Positions 27,238 to 36,965 of a DNA stretch of 64,000 nt are shown here, in pieces; within the stretch, counting starts at the first letter, position 1, and the number at the start of each line of letters is the position of its first letter. The stretch comes from Pseudogemmobacter bohemicus (GTDB lineage: Bacteria; Pseudomonadota; Alphaproteobacteria; Rhodobacterales; Rhodobacteraceae). Position numbers and translations under genes: made by a program. The stretch is taken from the NCBI RefSeq assembly GCF_003290025.1, contig NZ_QNHG01000004.1, positions 170,058 to 234,057 on the forward strand, written 5' to 3'. Below the pieces are notes generated by a model. That model ran no database searches, was not told the DNA's origin, and saw only the letters and a list, made by a program, of their open reading frames with translations.

Positions 27238-28051
27238 AGAGACCTCCCCAATAGGCGCGGATCTGCGCCTCTTCTGTCGGGCTGAACGCCCCCTGGCGCA
27301 GGATCACATCGGCCTGTAAGGCGCCAACAGCGGACGGGATCAGGGCGTTGACGGGGTCGGTGACCGTATCGACCGTGACCACGCCGGCAGCGCTGACCCA
27401 GGCGCGGCCATAGGTGCCGGAGGGCAGCGTGACAGACAGGCTGTCGTCAATGCCATCGGCCTCCAGGCACCATTTGCCCGAGACTTGCCGCAGCGTCGGG
27501 CGAGATAGCGCCACCTCCTGACTGGCATGGTTTCCCGCGATCAGCCGCAGCGTCGGGCGGCAGACAAGGCCCGACGCCGCATTGGTGTTGATCCGCAACA
27601 GGCTGCCCGGGCGGGCGATAACATCGGCCTCAAGGATGGACGGGGCGAAACTAAGCGCCCCGGCAATGGCTGGCTGTGTCCCCTGCTGGCGCGCCCGCCC
27701 GTCACCGCTGACAATCTCCATGTCAAAGCGATAGAGGCCCTCGACCGCCGCCGTATGGACAGGCTGATTGGCGGTGCTGATAGTGTATTCTGCGGCAGAC
27801 AGCTCCGGCCCGAGGGCGCCGCCCTGCGAGCGATCCGGCACGATCCCGACCTGTTGACCCACAGCTGTCACCCGCGCCACCACGCCGGACGCAGTTTGCC
27901 AGAGCCGCGCCTGGGTCGGATCGTAGCCGCCCGGCCAGTGACCGGGCTGGCCGGCGGCAAAGAGGTCGGAGGGCGCAAACGGCACCGGGGCCGGGCCGCC
28001 GCCATGCGGCCGGGCGGCAAGCGCGCCGAATCGGCCGCGCCGATCAAACAT
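27230..28051 (-). CDS. Phage tail-associated protein, probable host-contact component
   Basis: Protein of about 273 aa. Beta-rich sequence with YRFDMEIVSGDGRARQQ, SFAPSILEADVIARPG and a C-terminal FSPTEEAQIRAYWGGLYA. I use ATG 28051, which overlaps the previous stop by 8 bp like its neighbours; the frame is also open from a GTG at 28105. Position after the tail-tip gene suggests a tail fibre or baseplate role. Confidence 0.55.
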   Translation of the reverse strand: MFDRRGRFGALAARPHGGGPAPVPFAPSDLFAAGQPGHWPGGYDPTQARLWQTASGVVARVTAVGQQVGIVPDRSQGGALGPELSAAEYTISTANQPVHTAAVEGLYRFDMEIVSGDGRARQQGTQPAIAGALSFAPSILEADVIARPGSLLRINTNAASGLVCRPTLRLIAGNHASQEVALSRPTLRQVSGKWCLEADGIDDSLSVTLPSGTYGRAWVSAAGVVTVDTVTDPVNALIPSAVGALQADVILRQGAFSPTEEAQIRAYWGGLYA

Positions 28052-28331
28052 GGCTGACCGAAACTTCGCCACCGGAGGAGCACCTGACCCAGATATGGTC
28101 GGCACCGGTCACGCCCGGGAAGAGTTGCGCCAGCGTGAGATCGGGGAGGATGACATCCTGATAGCGCAACAGGATCGCACCGACCTCCGATGCCGGCCCG
28201 GCGGTGCCGGCGGTGGCCTGCACCTCGAGCGGATCGAGGCCCCGGTTTTGCAGCCTGAGCGCGGTGACCGCCGCGCTGGTGACGCGGGTCCAGGTCTTCG
28301 GCTGGATCTGAAGGGTGGCGTGTTGCGGCAT
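28044..28331 (-). CDS. Small phage protein, unknown
   Basis: Protein of 95 aa (QHATLQIQPKTWTRVTSAA, VTGADHIWVRCSSGGEVSVSHV) that looks like a short beta-sandwich, common for phage fibre accessory proteins. Lies one base from the gene ending at 28333. Confidence 0.55.
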   Translation of the reverse strand: MPQHATLQIQPKTWTRVTSAAVTALRLQNRGLDPLEVQATAGTAGPASEVGAILLRYQDVILPDLTLAQLFPGVTGADHIWVRCSSGGEVSVSHV

Positions 28332-28332
28332 G

Positions 28333-28860
28333 TCAGGTCTCCTGAGGGGTAAGGGCGGCCAGCGCCGCCGTGATGTCTTCGGGGGTCTGGGCGGCAGCGA
28401 TGGCCGCGAGCGTCGAGAGGCGCAGCGCCTCGAGGCTGGCTGCGGCCGCGCGCCAGAGATCGGCCATATTGAGCCAGAGCTGCGCCAGCTGGCCGGCGTC
28501 CGGCGCGGTGATGCCGGTCTCGGCCGAGAGCAGCGGGAAGGCTGCGATGTCGGGATCCGTCGCCCCGATCCAGGCCCGCGCCTCGGCCTCTTTGGCGAGA
28601 TAGATCATGTCCTGACCGGGCAATGCCGTGATCAGCCCGGCGCGCGTGGTGGTGATGAAGGCGGTCAGCACCGCCCGCGCCTCGACCCGCAAGGGCTCCA
28701 GCGAGACCCGGACCAGAGCGCCGCCGATCACCGCCCAGGCACTGAGATCGCCCAGCTCTTCGGCGCTCAGATCGCTTTCGATATAGTCGCCCGGCAGATC
28801 CGCCGCCCCCGTCAGCGTGTAAAGGATCCGGCCATCCGCCGGGTCATACCAGATCCGCAT
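28333..28860 (-). CDS. Phage tail-fibre-type protein
   Basis: Protein of 175 aa. A short beta-rich N-terminus (MRIWYDPADGRILYTLTGAAD) is followed by a long helical part (RVEARAVLTAFITTTRAGL, MIYLAKEAEARAW, LWRAAAASLEALRLSTLAAI). The YLAKEAEA helix resembles tail-fibre assembly/DUF4376-like proteins. Directly follows the tail-tip gene. Confidence 0.5.
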   Translation of the reverse strand: MRIWYDPADGRILYTLTGAADLPGDYIESDLSAEELGDLSAWAVIGGALVRVSLEPLRVEARAVLTAFITTTRAGLITALPGQDMIYLAKEAEARAWIGATDPDIAAFPLLSAETGITAPDAGQLAQLWLNMADLWRAAAASLEALRLSTLAAIAAAQTPEDITAALAALTPQET

Positions 28861-31454
28861 CAGCCCCAGCTCCCCATCGCGTAGAAGACGTAAAAGACGG
28901 TGTAGCTGGCCTCGCCGCCGGTATAGGTCGGGGTCTGGCTGCTGATCAGCGTGGCGGAGCCATCCTGATAGGCTCGCACCACATTGCCCGGCGACAGCGT
29001 CACATAGCCAAGGCCGATGCCGGTCGTGGCGGTGTTGCGGTGCAGGATCCAGAGCCCCGCCCCGAGATCCGGGAAGGCCCCCGCGCCCGTGGTGGTGGTC
29101 ACGAAACTGCCCACCGCCGTGGGTTCCAGCGGCACCACATCGGCCCGCACATCGCGCGCGGCGCTGTAGGACATGACCACCCGGCCGGGTGTGCCGGGAT
29201 CGCCGGTATTCCAGCCTGCCCCGCCGGCGCCGGGCAGACCGCCGGCACCCAGCGTGATCCTGATCCGGGGCGTGGCGTAGCCCGAGAGATCAATCCAGTC
29301 GGTGACCGTCGCTGCTGCCGCCCAGCCGCCTTGCGACGGAAAGCCGCCGGTGCCGCTCAGCCCGCCTTTGCCGCCGCTGCCCCAGGCGGCGCCATGGGTC
29401 GAGACCGTGCCGCCATTGGTGTTGATCCCCCGCCCCTCCTGGCCGCCGGCCGAGACGAAGCTGTGTTTGAGCGTGGCGCCGTCATAGACTTCGACCGTGG
29501 TATCCCCGCCAGGATAGCCCCAGGTGGACTGGCCGCCGCTGTTTTGCCGTGTGCCGCCGCCGCCCCCCCCGCCGATCAGGTCAAAGGCCATGCGGCTGGT
29601 ACCGGCCGGCACAGTGATGATGCCAGCGGTCGATGCGGTGTAAATCATCTGGGTGGGCACCGCATCGCCCGAGACGAAATGCCGGGCATTGAGGATCTGA
29701 AGCCCGGTTGAGCTGGCGAGTTTGAGGCTCTGGCGCTTGCCCGCATTGGTGCGGCTGGCCGCCAGACCAAAACGCCCGCCATCATGCCCGAAATAGATAC
29801 CGTCCGTTTCGTCAGAGGCGACAGAGGCCTTGCCATAGCTCAGCCCGGCACCCTGCTGCACCGTCAGGAGGCTGTTGACCTCAAAATATTCCGCCTGGAT
29901 CAGCCCGCCGACCAGCCAGTTGACCGAGAGGAAATCCGCCGTCACCGATCCCTCGAGCAGGATATTGTCGGCCGAGATCCGCGCCAGCGAGGCGGAGCCG
30001 GTCGGCCCGGAGGTCGCGACCAATTCGAGAAGTGCGCCGCCGGAGCCAGCCACCGCGCGCAGCCCGATCACCGCCGACTGGATGCCCGCCAGATCCGCCA
30101 CCGCCTGCTGATAGATCGAGGTCTGGCTGTTCGACAGCACCTCCTCGAAGTCCAGCCGGTGCAGCCGGAAAGTGGCGCTGGCCCGGGTCGCGCCACCCTG
30201 GGTCGATGTCGCCATGAAATCGACCGCGAAATTCGAGGCACTGCCCGGCACGGCGCCCGCCGGGCGCGGCACATAGATCTCGACCACCTGCACGATGCCG
30301 GTGGTGGCGGTGATGTAATTCTTCAGCTCCCGCACCTCGAAACGCGAGGCGGTATCGACCCAGAGCGCGCGCAGGAAGGCGCCGCCATTGGCCAGATTGC
30401 CCGCGATATATTCGATCTCGGCACGGATCAGGACGCCGGCCGGCGAGAGCGCGCAATCAAGGGCATTGGTGACCCGGTTGAGGCGCAGGAATGGCCCATC
30501 CGTGGTGCCGGCCCCATAGAGCTGCGCGACCGAGCTGTAGCGGATGCCGCTGGTGATCCGGCTGATCGCATTGCCCGCCCCGAGCGTGACCTGCATCCCG
30601 AGCGGCGTCGATCCGGTCCAGTCGTTGAAGACCGGATTGCGGCTGACCCCGCCGCCGGTCAGCCGGGCTGCGGTATTGCGGTAATCCAGCGCCTGGGCGG
30701 CGTAATTCCCGGCCTCTGTCGCCCCGGTTGTGGCCAGCGCGCCACTGGCGGCGGCAGCGGTGGCACTGGCGCCGGCGGCACCGGCCGAGCCGGCGGCGGC
30801 GGTCTCGGAAGAACGGGCGGCGATCTCGGAGGCGGTCGCACCGGCCTGGGCTGCAAGGGCCGTGTTGCGCGCCAGCACTGCCGCCGCCTCGGCCGCCTGC
30901 GCGGCTGCGCGGGAGGCATCCGCCAACCCCGCCGCCTCGAGCGCATCTTCCATCGCGCCAACGACATCCGTGGTCAGATCGACGCTGCCGATCCTGACAT
31001 CCGGCGTCGTGACTGCCAGCCAGCCCGTCCAGGTGGTGGCCCGGTTGAGGATCGGTCGTGCCCGCACCAGGTACGCCGTGGCAGGCAAAAGCCCGGCCAC
31101 CAGCCGCAACGCGCCCGAACTGACATTGTTATAGCTGCCCGAGAGGCTGGCTGCGGCCTCACTCGCCAGCCTTGCTTCCCAGAGAATGCCGCGCGCATCG
31201 CTCACACCGGCCGCGTTCCAGCTCAGGGTGATCGCCGGCCGGCGCGCGGTCGCGCCGGCATCCGTGATCACCGACGCGACGGCTGCGAGGCCCGGCACGG
31301 TCTGGGGCGGCGGCGGCGTGGTGATGACGGCGGGCGGGCTCCAGGGGATCAGCTGCGACGGCGTCCAGCTGAAATCACTGCTGTCGCGCTCCCTCAGATG
31401 AATGCCCTGATTGAGGTTCATCAGGATATCCGTGACCCGGGCCACTTCAAACAC
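28860..31454 (-). CDS. Phage tail-tip (J-like) protein, 5'-truncated
   Basis: Host-contact protein of 864 aa. It has a fibronectin-like region (AITLSWNAAGVSDARGILW), an Ala-rich coiled coil (about 170-260), a J-type central region (VADLAGIQSAVIGLRAV, ADNILLEGSVTADFL) and a Gly-rich C-terminal domain (MAFDLIGGGGGGG). Its N-terminus VFEVARVTDILMNLNQGI reads like the interior of a longer J protein: codons before the GTG continue RYGYTAK in frame until a stop. The usual 300-plus-residue N-terminal domain is missing, which marks a deletion junction near 31480. Confidence 0.65.
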   Translation of the reverse strand: MFEVARVTDILMNLNQGIHLRERDSSDFSWTPSQLIPWSPPAVITTPPPPQTVPGLAAVASVITDAGATARRPAITLSWNAAGVSDARGILWEARLASEAAASLSGSYNNVSSGALRLVAGLLPATAYLVRARPILNRATTWTGWLAVTTPDVRIGSVDLTTDVVGAMEDALEAAGLADASRAAAQAAEAAAVLARNTALAAQAGATASEIAARSSETAAAGSAGAAGASATAAAASGALATTGATEAGNYAAQALDYRNTAARLTGGGVSRNPVFNDWTGSTPLGMQVTLGAGNAISRITSGIRYSSVAQLYGAGTTDGPFLRLNRVTNALDCALSPAGVLIRAEIEYIAGNLANGGAFLRALWVDTASRFEVRELKNYITATTGIVQVVEIYVPRPAGAVPGSASNFAVDFMATSTQGGATRASATFRLHRLDFEEVLSNSQTSIYQQAVADLAGIQSAVIGLRAVAGSGGALLELVATSGPTGSASLARISADNILLEGSVTADFLSVNWLVGGLIQAEYFEVNSLLTVQQGAGLSYGKASVASDETDGIYFGHDGGRFGLAASRTNAGKRQSLKLASSTGLQILNARHFVSGDAVPTQMIYTASTAGIITVPAGTSRMAFDLIGGGGGGGTRQNSGGQSTWGYPGGDTTVEVYDGATLKHSFVSAGGQEGRGINTNGGTVSTHGAAWGSGGKGGLSGTGGFPSQGGWAAAATVTDWIDLSGYATPRIRITLGAGGLPGAGGAGWNTGDPGTPGRVVMSYSAARDVRADVVPLEPTAVGSFVTTTTGAGAFPDLGAGLWILHRNTATTGIGLGYVTLSPGNVVRAYQDGSATLISSQTPTYTGGEASYTVFYVFYAMGSWG

Positions 31455-31632
31455 CTTGGCGGTGTAGCCATAGCGCGTCGAGGTCCATCACCTTCGTGCA
31501 GCCGCCAGCCGCGAGCATCGCCTGCTCCGCCTGATCTTTGACAAAGGCGACATATGCCGTGATCCCAATGATCACGACCATAACTGTACCCGAGAGCGCA
31601 GTGGTGGCTCGATCTGCGGAACGGCTCCTCAC
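31447..31632 (-). CDS. Small membrane protein at the prophage deletion junction
   Basis: 61 aa with one helix (ALSGTVMVVIIGITAYVAFV). Starts with GTG overlapping the previous stop by 4 bp. Its last residues (MDLDALWLHRQGV) overlap the sequence that reads as J protein in another frame, so the C-terminus may be a product of the deletion. Confidence 0.45.
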   Translation of the reverse strand: MRSRSADRATTALSGTVMVVIIGITAYVAFVKDQAEQAMLAAGGCTKVMDLDALWLHRQGV

Positions 31633-31979
31633 CGGAATGCCCTCTCGGCCGCGAACCAGGCGCGGTAGCTGCGCTGCTCCAGGCTGTCAGCGCAAATGCC
31701 GGCAAAACGACCAGCCTCATGCCCGAGCAGATCCGGCGCGAAATCCGCCTCCCCCAGCCGCCAGAGGTGCCGCCACTGCCCGGTGTTCACCACATCGCCG
31801 GCGCGCGGATAGACCTCAATGGCGCGGGCCCCACGCCCCCAAACCTCATTCTTGATCGCCTGGAGCTGCTCCCAGGTGATAGAGCCGTCATGCGCGACAA
31901 TCAGATGGCCGAGATCCTCGTAAAGGTCACACTCAAACCCGAGCACCGTCATCTGGCGAGGCACACCATCCATCATCAT
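31629..31979 (-). CDS. Phage protein, DUF7694-like
   Basis: Protein of 116 aa: TWEQLQAIKNEVWGRGARAIEVYPRAGDVVNTGQWRHLWRL is a conserved block seen in phage and phage-like hypothetical proteins; I recall it as DUF7694 but cannot verify. It starts with three Met codons, the first overlapping the GapR stop as ATGA. Confidence 0.55.
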   Translation of the reverse strand: MMMDGVPRQMTVLGFECDLYEDLGHLIVAHDGSITWEQLQAIKNEVWGRGARAIEVYPRAGDVVNTGQWRHLWRLGEADFAPDLLGHEAGRFAGICADSLEQRSYRAWFAAERAFR

Positions 31980-32221
31980 TGCATCCCCAGGGCGGTCAAA
32001 TAGACCTCAAGGATGGCATCAGCTTCCTGGCGTTCGTTCGCATCCTGCTTGCGCAGCGACACGATCTTGCGCAGGGCCTTGGTGTCGAAGCCCCGGCCCT
32101 TAGCCTCGGCATAGATTTCCTGAAGCTGCTGAGCGATGTCCTTCTTCTCGGCCTCAAACTGCTCGATCCGCTCGATCATCTGACGCAGCTCGTCTGCGGT
32201 AATGTTGAAAGCATCGCTCAT
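31976..32221 (-). CDS. GapR/DUF2312 family DNA-binding protein
   Basis: Protein of 81 aa. ITADELRQMIERIEQFEAEKKDIAQ followed by EAKGRGFDTKALRKIVSLRKQD is the GapR-type signature: a coiled coil plus DNA-contacting helices that encircle overtwisted DNA. Chromosomal GapR is essential in Caulobacter; a phage copy may support replication or transcription of phage DNA. ATGA overlaps at both ends. Confidence 0.85.
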   Translation of the reverse strand: MSDAFNITADELRQMIERIEQFEAEKKDIAQQLQEIYAEAKGRGFDTKALRKIVSLRKQDANERQEADAILEVYLTALGMQ

Positions 32222-32802
32222 CTGGTCACCCCCAGGATTTCGGCTTTGATGGCCTCGGTGGTTTCAGCGGTCAGGCCGCGCGCTTTGGCGGTGGTCTCGA
32301 CGGCTTCGGTAAGGCGCTTCTGCACATCAGCCGTGATCTTGGCCTTGCGGTCAGAGGAGAGGTTCTGGGCCAGCTGAGCCGCCTTAAGACCATCGGCAAG
32401 ACGTTTAAGATCCTCGGGCGCCGTGGCATCGTCAGCGTCACCAAGCGTATGCAGCACCGCGGCTTTGATCATCTCGGCCGCGATGACGGTCAGATCGTCA
32501 GAGGCCTGGGCATCATGCTTCTGATGCAGGACCGCCACGATCTCGCGGGTCTGATCGAGGCGGCGTGACATTCGCGCCTGACGCACCGAAAACCGATTGA
32601 AGCTCGAGAAGGCCGGAATGACGAATTCCAGCTCGCCCCGGTGCTCGGCCATCAGGGCTTCGCACTTCCCGACAAACTCGGCATAGATATCAGTCTGCGT
32701 CCTGTCCCGGTCCGCGAGTTCGCCGGCCGCCCAGGCGACAATGCCATCGGCCTCCCCCGGCAGGAGATCGAAACTGGAAAGGCGCCCGCGCCCCGACGCC
32801 AT
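32218..32802 (-). CDS. DUF3486 (Mu gp27-like) protein
   Basis: Protein of 194 aa. RGRLSSFDLLPGEADGIVAWAAGELADRDRTQ and FNRFSVRQARMSRRLDQTREI match DUF3486, found just upstream of the terminase in Mu-like phages and thought to be a small-terminase-type packaging protein. The terminase gene that should follow is missing here. Confidence 0.8.
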   Translation of the reverse strand: MASGRGRLSSFDLLPGEADGIVAWAAGELADRDRTQTDIYAEFVGKCEALMAEHRGELEFVIPAFSSFNRFSVRQARMSRRLDQTREIVAVLHQKHDAQASDDLTVIAAEMIKAAVLHTLGDADDATAPEDLKRLADGLKAAQLAQNLSSDRKAKITADVQKRLTEAVETTAKARGLTAETTEAIKAEILGVTR

Positions 32803-32805
32803 GGC

Positions 32806-33108
32806 TCAGGCCCCCGGCAGACTGGGGCGGTCGATACCCTCGATATTGATGGTCATGCGCAGGTGGCGCAGGCCCTTTTCGGTGATCATGGCGACATGGA
32901 CCGAGCCCGGACGGGTCACGGTGACCGCGCCCATTTGCTCAAGCCAGTCAAACTCGCCATGGATCCACTCGCGCTGCCGGTCGATGCCGAAGCGCAGCAG
33001 TTCTTTGCTGATGTAACCCGAATGCATCCGCAGATCCGGCTGACCAGCCAGCGCCTTCAGAATGATAAGGCGGGCATCGGGACGAATGGTGTCGTTTTCA
33101 AAGTTCAT
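32806..33108 (-). CDS. Mu gp26-like phage protein (VpaChn25_0724 type)
   Basis: Protein of 100 aa with a winged-helix look: DARLIILKALAGQPDLRMHSGYISKELLRFGI, then EFDWLEQMGAVTVTR and MITEKGLRHLRMTINIEGIDRP. This order and length fit the small phage family next to DUF3486 in Mu-like genomes. Confidence 0.75.
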   Translation of the reverse strand: MNFENDTIRPDARLIILKALAGQPDLRMHSGYISKELLRFGIDRQREWIHGEFDWLEQMGAVTVTRPGSVHVAMITEKGLRHLRMTINIEGIDRPSLPGA

Positions 33109-33110
33109 GA

Positions 33111-33494
33111 TCAGGACTTCAGCTTGAGGAGGTGATCTTCGTGGCGGCTGACTGTCGCCTCGAGCCGGGACATGATCTGGGTCACACCCGCGAGCTTTTC
33201 GGTCATCGTCGCCAGCTCGCCGCCCAGCTTCGTCATGGCGATATCGAGTTCGTGGATATCGTCTTTGTCGGGCAGCGCTCGCTGGGTTTGCTCGATTGCA
33301 GCCACCCGAAGCACAACTTCATCCATCGCAGCCCCGAAGCTGTCGAGCCGGGCACCATTCTTCCGGGACGGGCCCGAAAACAGGTTCCAGAGCAGCAGCA
33401 TCATGTTGACGACCGTAGAAATACCCGCCGCCACGACGATCATGCCCTGCAAGGTGATTTCTTCCGGGGTCACTCGCGGCTCTCCATCTGACAA
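33111..33494 (-). CDS. DUF2730 family phage protein
   Basis: Protein of 127 aa with one N-terminal membrane helix (MIVVAAGISTVVNMMLLLWNLF) and a long coiled coil (MTKLGGELATMTEKLAGVTQIMSRLEATV). Fits DUF2730, the Mu gp25-like gene located between lysis and packaging genes. Overlaps the outer spanin gene by 25 bp. Confidence 0.8.
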   Translation of the reverse strand: MSDGEPRVTPEEITLQGMIVVAAGISTVVNMMLLLWNLFSGPSRKNGARLDSFGAAMDEVVLRVAAIEQTQRALPDKDDIHELDIAMTKLGGELATMTEKLAGVTQIMSRLEATVSRHEDHLLKLKS

Positions 33495-33700
33495 GCGCCG
33501 GCAAAGCCAGCAATCAGCTGCTGGCCGGTCACCACCGACTGGTCACCGCCATCATGGACGAGCGCCCGGGCATGTGCCCGGGCAAACGGATCAAGGGAAC
33601 GGCACATCACCTCACCGCTGGTCGGGATCGGCTCGGGCGGCGCCGAAACGCCGCAGCCAGTCACGAGCAGAAGGAGGATCAGGGGTCTGACGGGTGGCAT
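33470..33700 (-). CDS. Rz1-like outer-membrane spanin lipoprotein, nested start
   Basis: 76 aa: MPPVRPLILLLLVTGCGVSA is a lipoprotein signal with lipobox, followed by a Pro-rich APPEPIP stretch typical of Rz1. The gene begins inside the Rz-like gene in another frame, the classic overlapping spanin layout. With the inner spanin it fuses inner and outer membranes at lysis. The mature part is longer than usual. Confidence 0.7.
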   Translation of the reverse strand: MPPVRPLILLLLVTGCGVSAPPEPIPTSGEVMCRSLDPFARAHARALVHDGGDQSVVTGQQLIAGFAGACQMESRE

Positions 33701-33848
33701 CGACAATCCTTCGTTCGGTTTCCAGCGCCTCGAGGGCGTCATCCCGTTGGGCTTTGGCGGTGGTTTCGGCCCGCCAGGCGAGGCGGAGCAGTGACAGCAA
33801 GGCGAGGATGAGCCCGGCAACCACCGCCACCGCGAAAAGGACATCCAT
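33612..33848 (-). CDS. Rz-like inner-membrane spanin
   Basis: 78 aa: an N-terminal membrane helix (VLFAVAVVAGLILALLSLL) then a charged coiled coil (AETTAKAQRDDALEALETERRIVDA). Contains the start of the Rz1-like gene in the +1 frame. No endolysin or holin gene remains beside it. Confidence 0.65.
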   Translation of the reverse strand: MDVLFAVAVVAGLILALLSLLRLAWRAETTAKAQRDDALEALETERRIVDATRQTPDPPSARDWLRRFGAARADPDQR

Positions 33849-33851
33849 GCG

Positions 33852-34061
33852 TCACACCTGTGCCGGCGCCGAAGCGATCAAGGGGAAGGTGTTGGCCGTG
33901 GCCTCGCGCAGCTTGCCCTCGACCAGATCATCGAGAACCGCATTATCGGGGTCGAGCGCTGCCAGCGCGTCGGGGACTGAGCGCCGCAGATAATTGAGCA
34001 CCGCCGCCTTGGCATCATCCCAGCTCAGCCCGCGACTGACTGCGGCAATGGCACCCGACAT
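33852..34061 (-). CDS. Small phage-region protein, possibly a fragment
   Basis: 69 aa (AAVSRGLSWDDAKAAVLNYLRRSVPDALAALDPD). In-frame codons upstream of the ATG still look like protein (ARHRDALHSAL), so this may be the tail of a longer gene disrupted near 34090. Function unknown. Confidence 0.4.
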   Translation of the reverse strand: MSGAIAAVSRGLSWDDAKAAVLNYLRRSVPDALAALDPDNAVLDDLVEGKLREATANTFPLIASAPAQV

Positions 34062-34291
34062 CAGAGCCGAATGCAGCGCGTCGCGGTGGCGGGCCTCAGC
34101 CGGACGGCGATGCCGCGCCCAAAGGTGCCCATCGGTCGTCGATGATCACCCGTCGCAAGGTGCTGACCGCGCCAGTCGTGACGCTTGATATGGGCTTCAA
34201 CTCCCTGCCGGGAGCCGGGCAGATCCGGAAGCTTCGCAGCCGCGATCACTTCCGCCGTCCACCATTCCTGATAAGGGACAAGCCGTGCCAT
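34061..34291 (-). pseudogene. Broken MuA-like transposase N-terminus
   Basis: MARLVPYQEWWTAEVIAAAK then LPDLPGSRQGVEAHIKRHDW matches the HTH_Tnp_Mu_1 domain (W-TA-E-A---LPGLP-T--GV----R--W) that opens Mu transposases. After LAT the frame is lost: a shifted frame continues VIIDDRWAPLGAA and stops. The DDE catalytic core is absent. GGGGAG precedes the start. Confidence 0.65.
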
Positions 34292-34307
34292 CAGCTGGCG
34301 CTCCCCG

Positions 34308-35888
<1,581 letters not shown>

Positions 35889-36290
35889 ATGTTCTCGAAA
35901 ACTGCCGCTCCGAATGGCGAGCCCGGACAGGCTGGCTCCCCGACGACTGCTCCGGGTGCCGGTGCCAGCCGCAGCAATGCCACCCGTTCCGTACTTGGTT
36001 CCGATCTGAAGATCACCGGCGAGATCAGCTCGACCGGCGCGCTTGAGGTGCTGGGCGAGGTGGATGGCAATATCACCGCCGATGCGCTGGCAATCGGGCA
36101 GCATGGCCGCGTCTCGGGTTCGGTCAGCGCCAAATCGGTCGAGGTGAATGGCAGGCTGGACGGCAAGGTCGACAGCCATCACTTCACCATGCGTGCTTCG
36201 GCGCAGGTCACCGCCGATATTTCCTACGATACCCTGGTGATCGAAAGCGGCGCCACGATCGAGGGTCGGTTTACCCGCAATCGCGGCTGA
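35889..36290 (+). CDS. Bactofilin
   Basis: Cytoskeletal protein of 133 aa that self-assembles into filaments at the inner membrane. A disordered N-terminus is followed by the right-handed beta-helix (SDLKITGEISSTGALEVLGEVDGNITADALAIGQ, SAKSVEVNGRLDGKVD, ISYDTLVIESGATIEG). The ATG at 35889 follows AGAAAGA. Single gene here; partner peptidoglycan hydrolases are not adjacent. Confidence 0.9.
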   Translation: MFSKTAAPNGEPGQAGSPTTAPGAGASRSNATRSVLGSDLKITGEISSTGALEVLGEVDGNITADALAIGQHGRVSGSVSAKSVEVNGRLDGKVDSHHFTMRASAQVTADISYDTLVIESGATIEGRFTRNRG

Positions 36291-36368
36291 TCCTCGCAGG
36301 GATGATGCAGGGGCCCAGACCGGACGCGAAACCGGACGCGAGGCTGGGCCCGCAACCGGGCCCGCGCC

Positions 36369-36797
36369 TCAGCGCAGCCCGATCTCGGCCAGCGCGCGCT
36401 CCAGTTCGGGCGGCAGGCTGTCATCGCCTGCGCGGCCCGGGGTCAGATCGCGCGGCACCTCATCCGGGCCGATATAGCGCCAGCCCTGAAACGGCCGGCG
36501 CGGTGCGGATTCGGTGCGGATGATCTCGCGGTCCATCACAATGGCGCAGCGGCTGATGCCGTCGCCCGCCTCGACCCGTTCCAGCCCGAGAATGCGCTGG
36601 CGACAGAGGATCACCCCCTTGATCACCCAGTAAAGCGAACCGCCCGCCAGCACTTCGGCCTCGCGTTTGGGCCACATACGGGTGACATGCACCGCCCGGC
36701 CCTCGGGCCAGCGCGCGGCGTTTTCCTCTTGCCAGGTGGCAAGATCAGCGATGCTTTCGGCACCGACGCAGAGTTTGAGTATATTGACGAATCCCAT
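36369..36797 (-). CDS. DUF1489 family protein
   Basis: Protein of 142 aa. MGFVNILKLCVGAESIADL followed by THVTRMWPKR-type block (VHVTRMWPKREAEVLAGGSLYWVIKG) and RCAIVMDREIIRTES, PRRPFQGWRYI match DUF1489, conserved across alphaproteobacteria and of unknown function. Divergent from nrdJ. Confidence 0.88.
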   Translation of the reverse strand: MGFVNILKLCVGAESIADLATWQEENAARWPEGRAVHVTRMWPKREAEVLAGGSLYWVIKGVILCRQRILGLERVEAGDGISRCAIVMDREIIRTESAPRRPFQGWRYIGPDEVPRDLTPGRAGDDSLPPELERALAEIGLR

Positions 36798-36965
36798 GGC
36801 CGGATCATAGGCGCCCCAACCGCCCCTGCAAGATCGGGCGCAAGAGTGAGCGCAAGATTGACCGGCAGCGCTGCCCCCCTTATCCTGTGGCTCAGGCCGG
36901 ATCCGGCGCAACTGCTGGCCTTTCCTCGCGCCGCTGACGGCCCTTTTTGCCGGAGGGTCTGCCCC

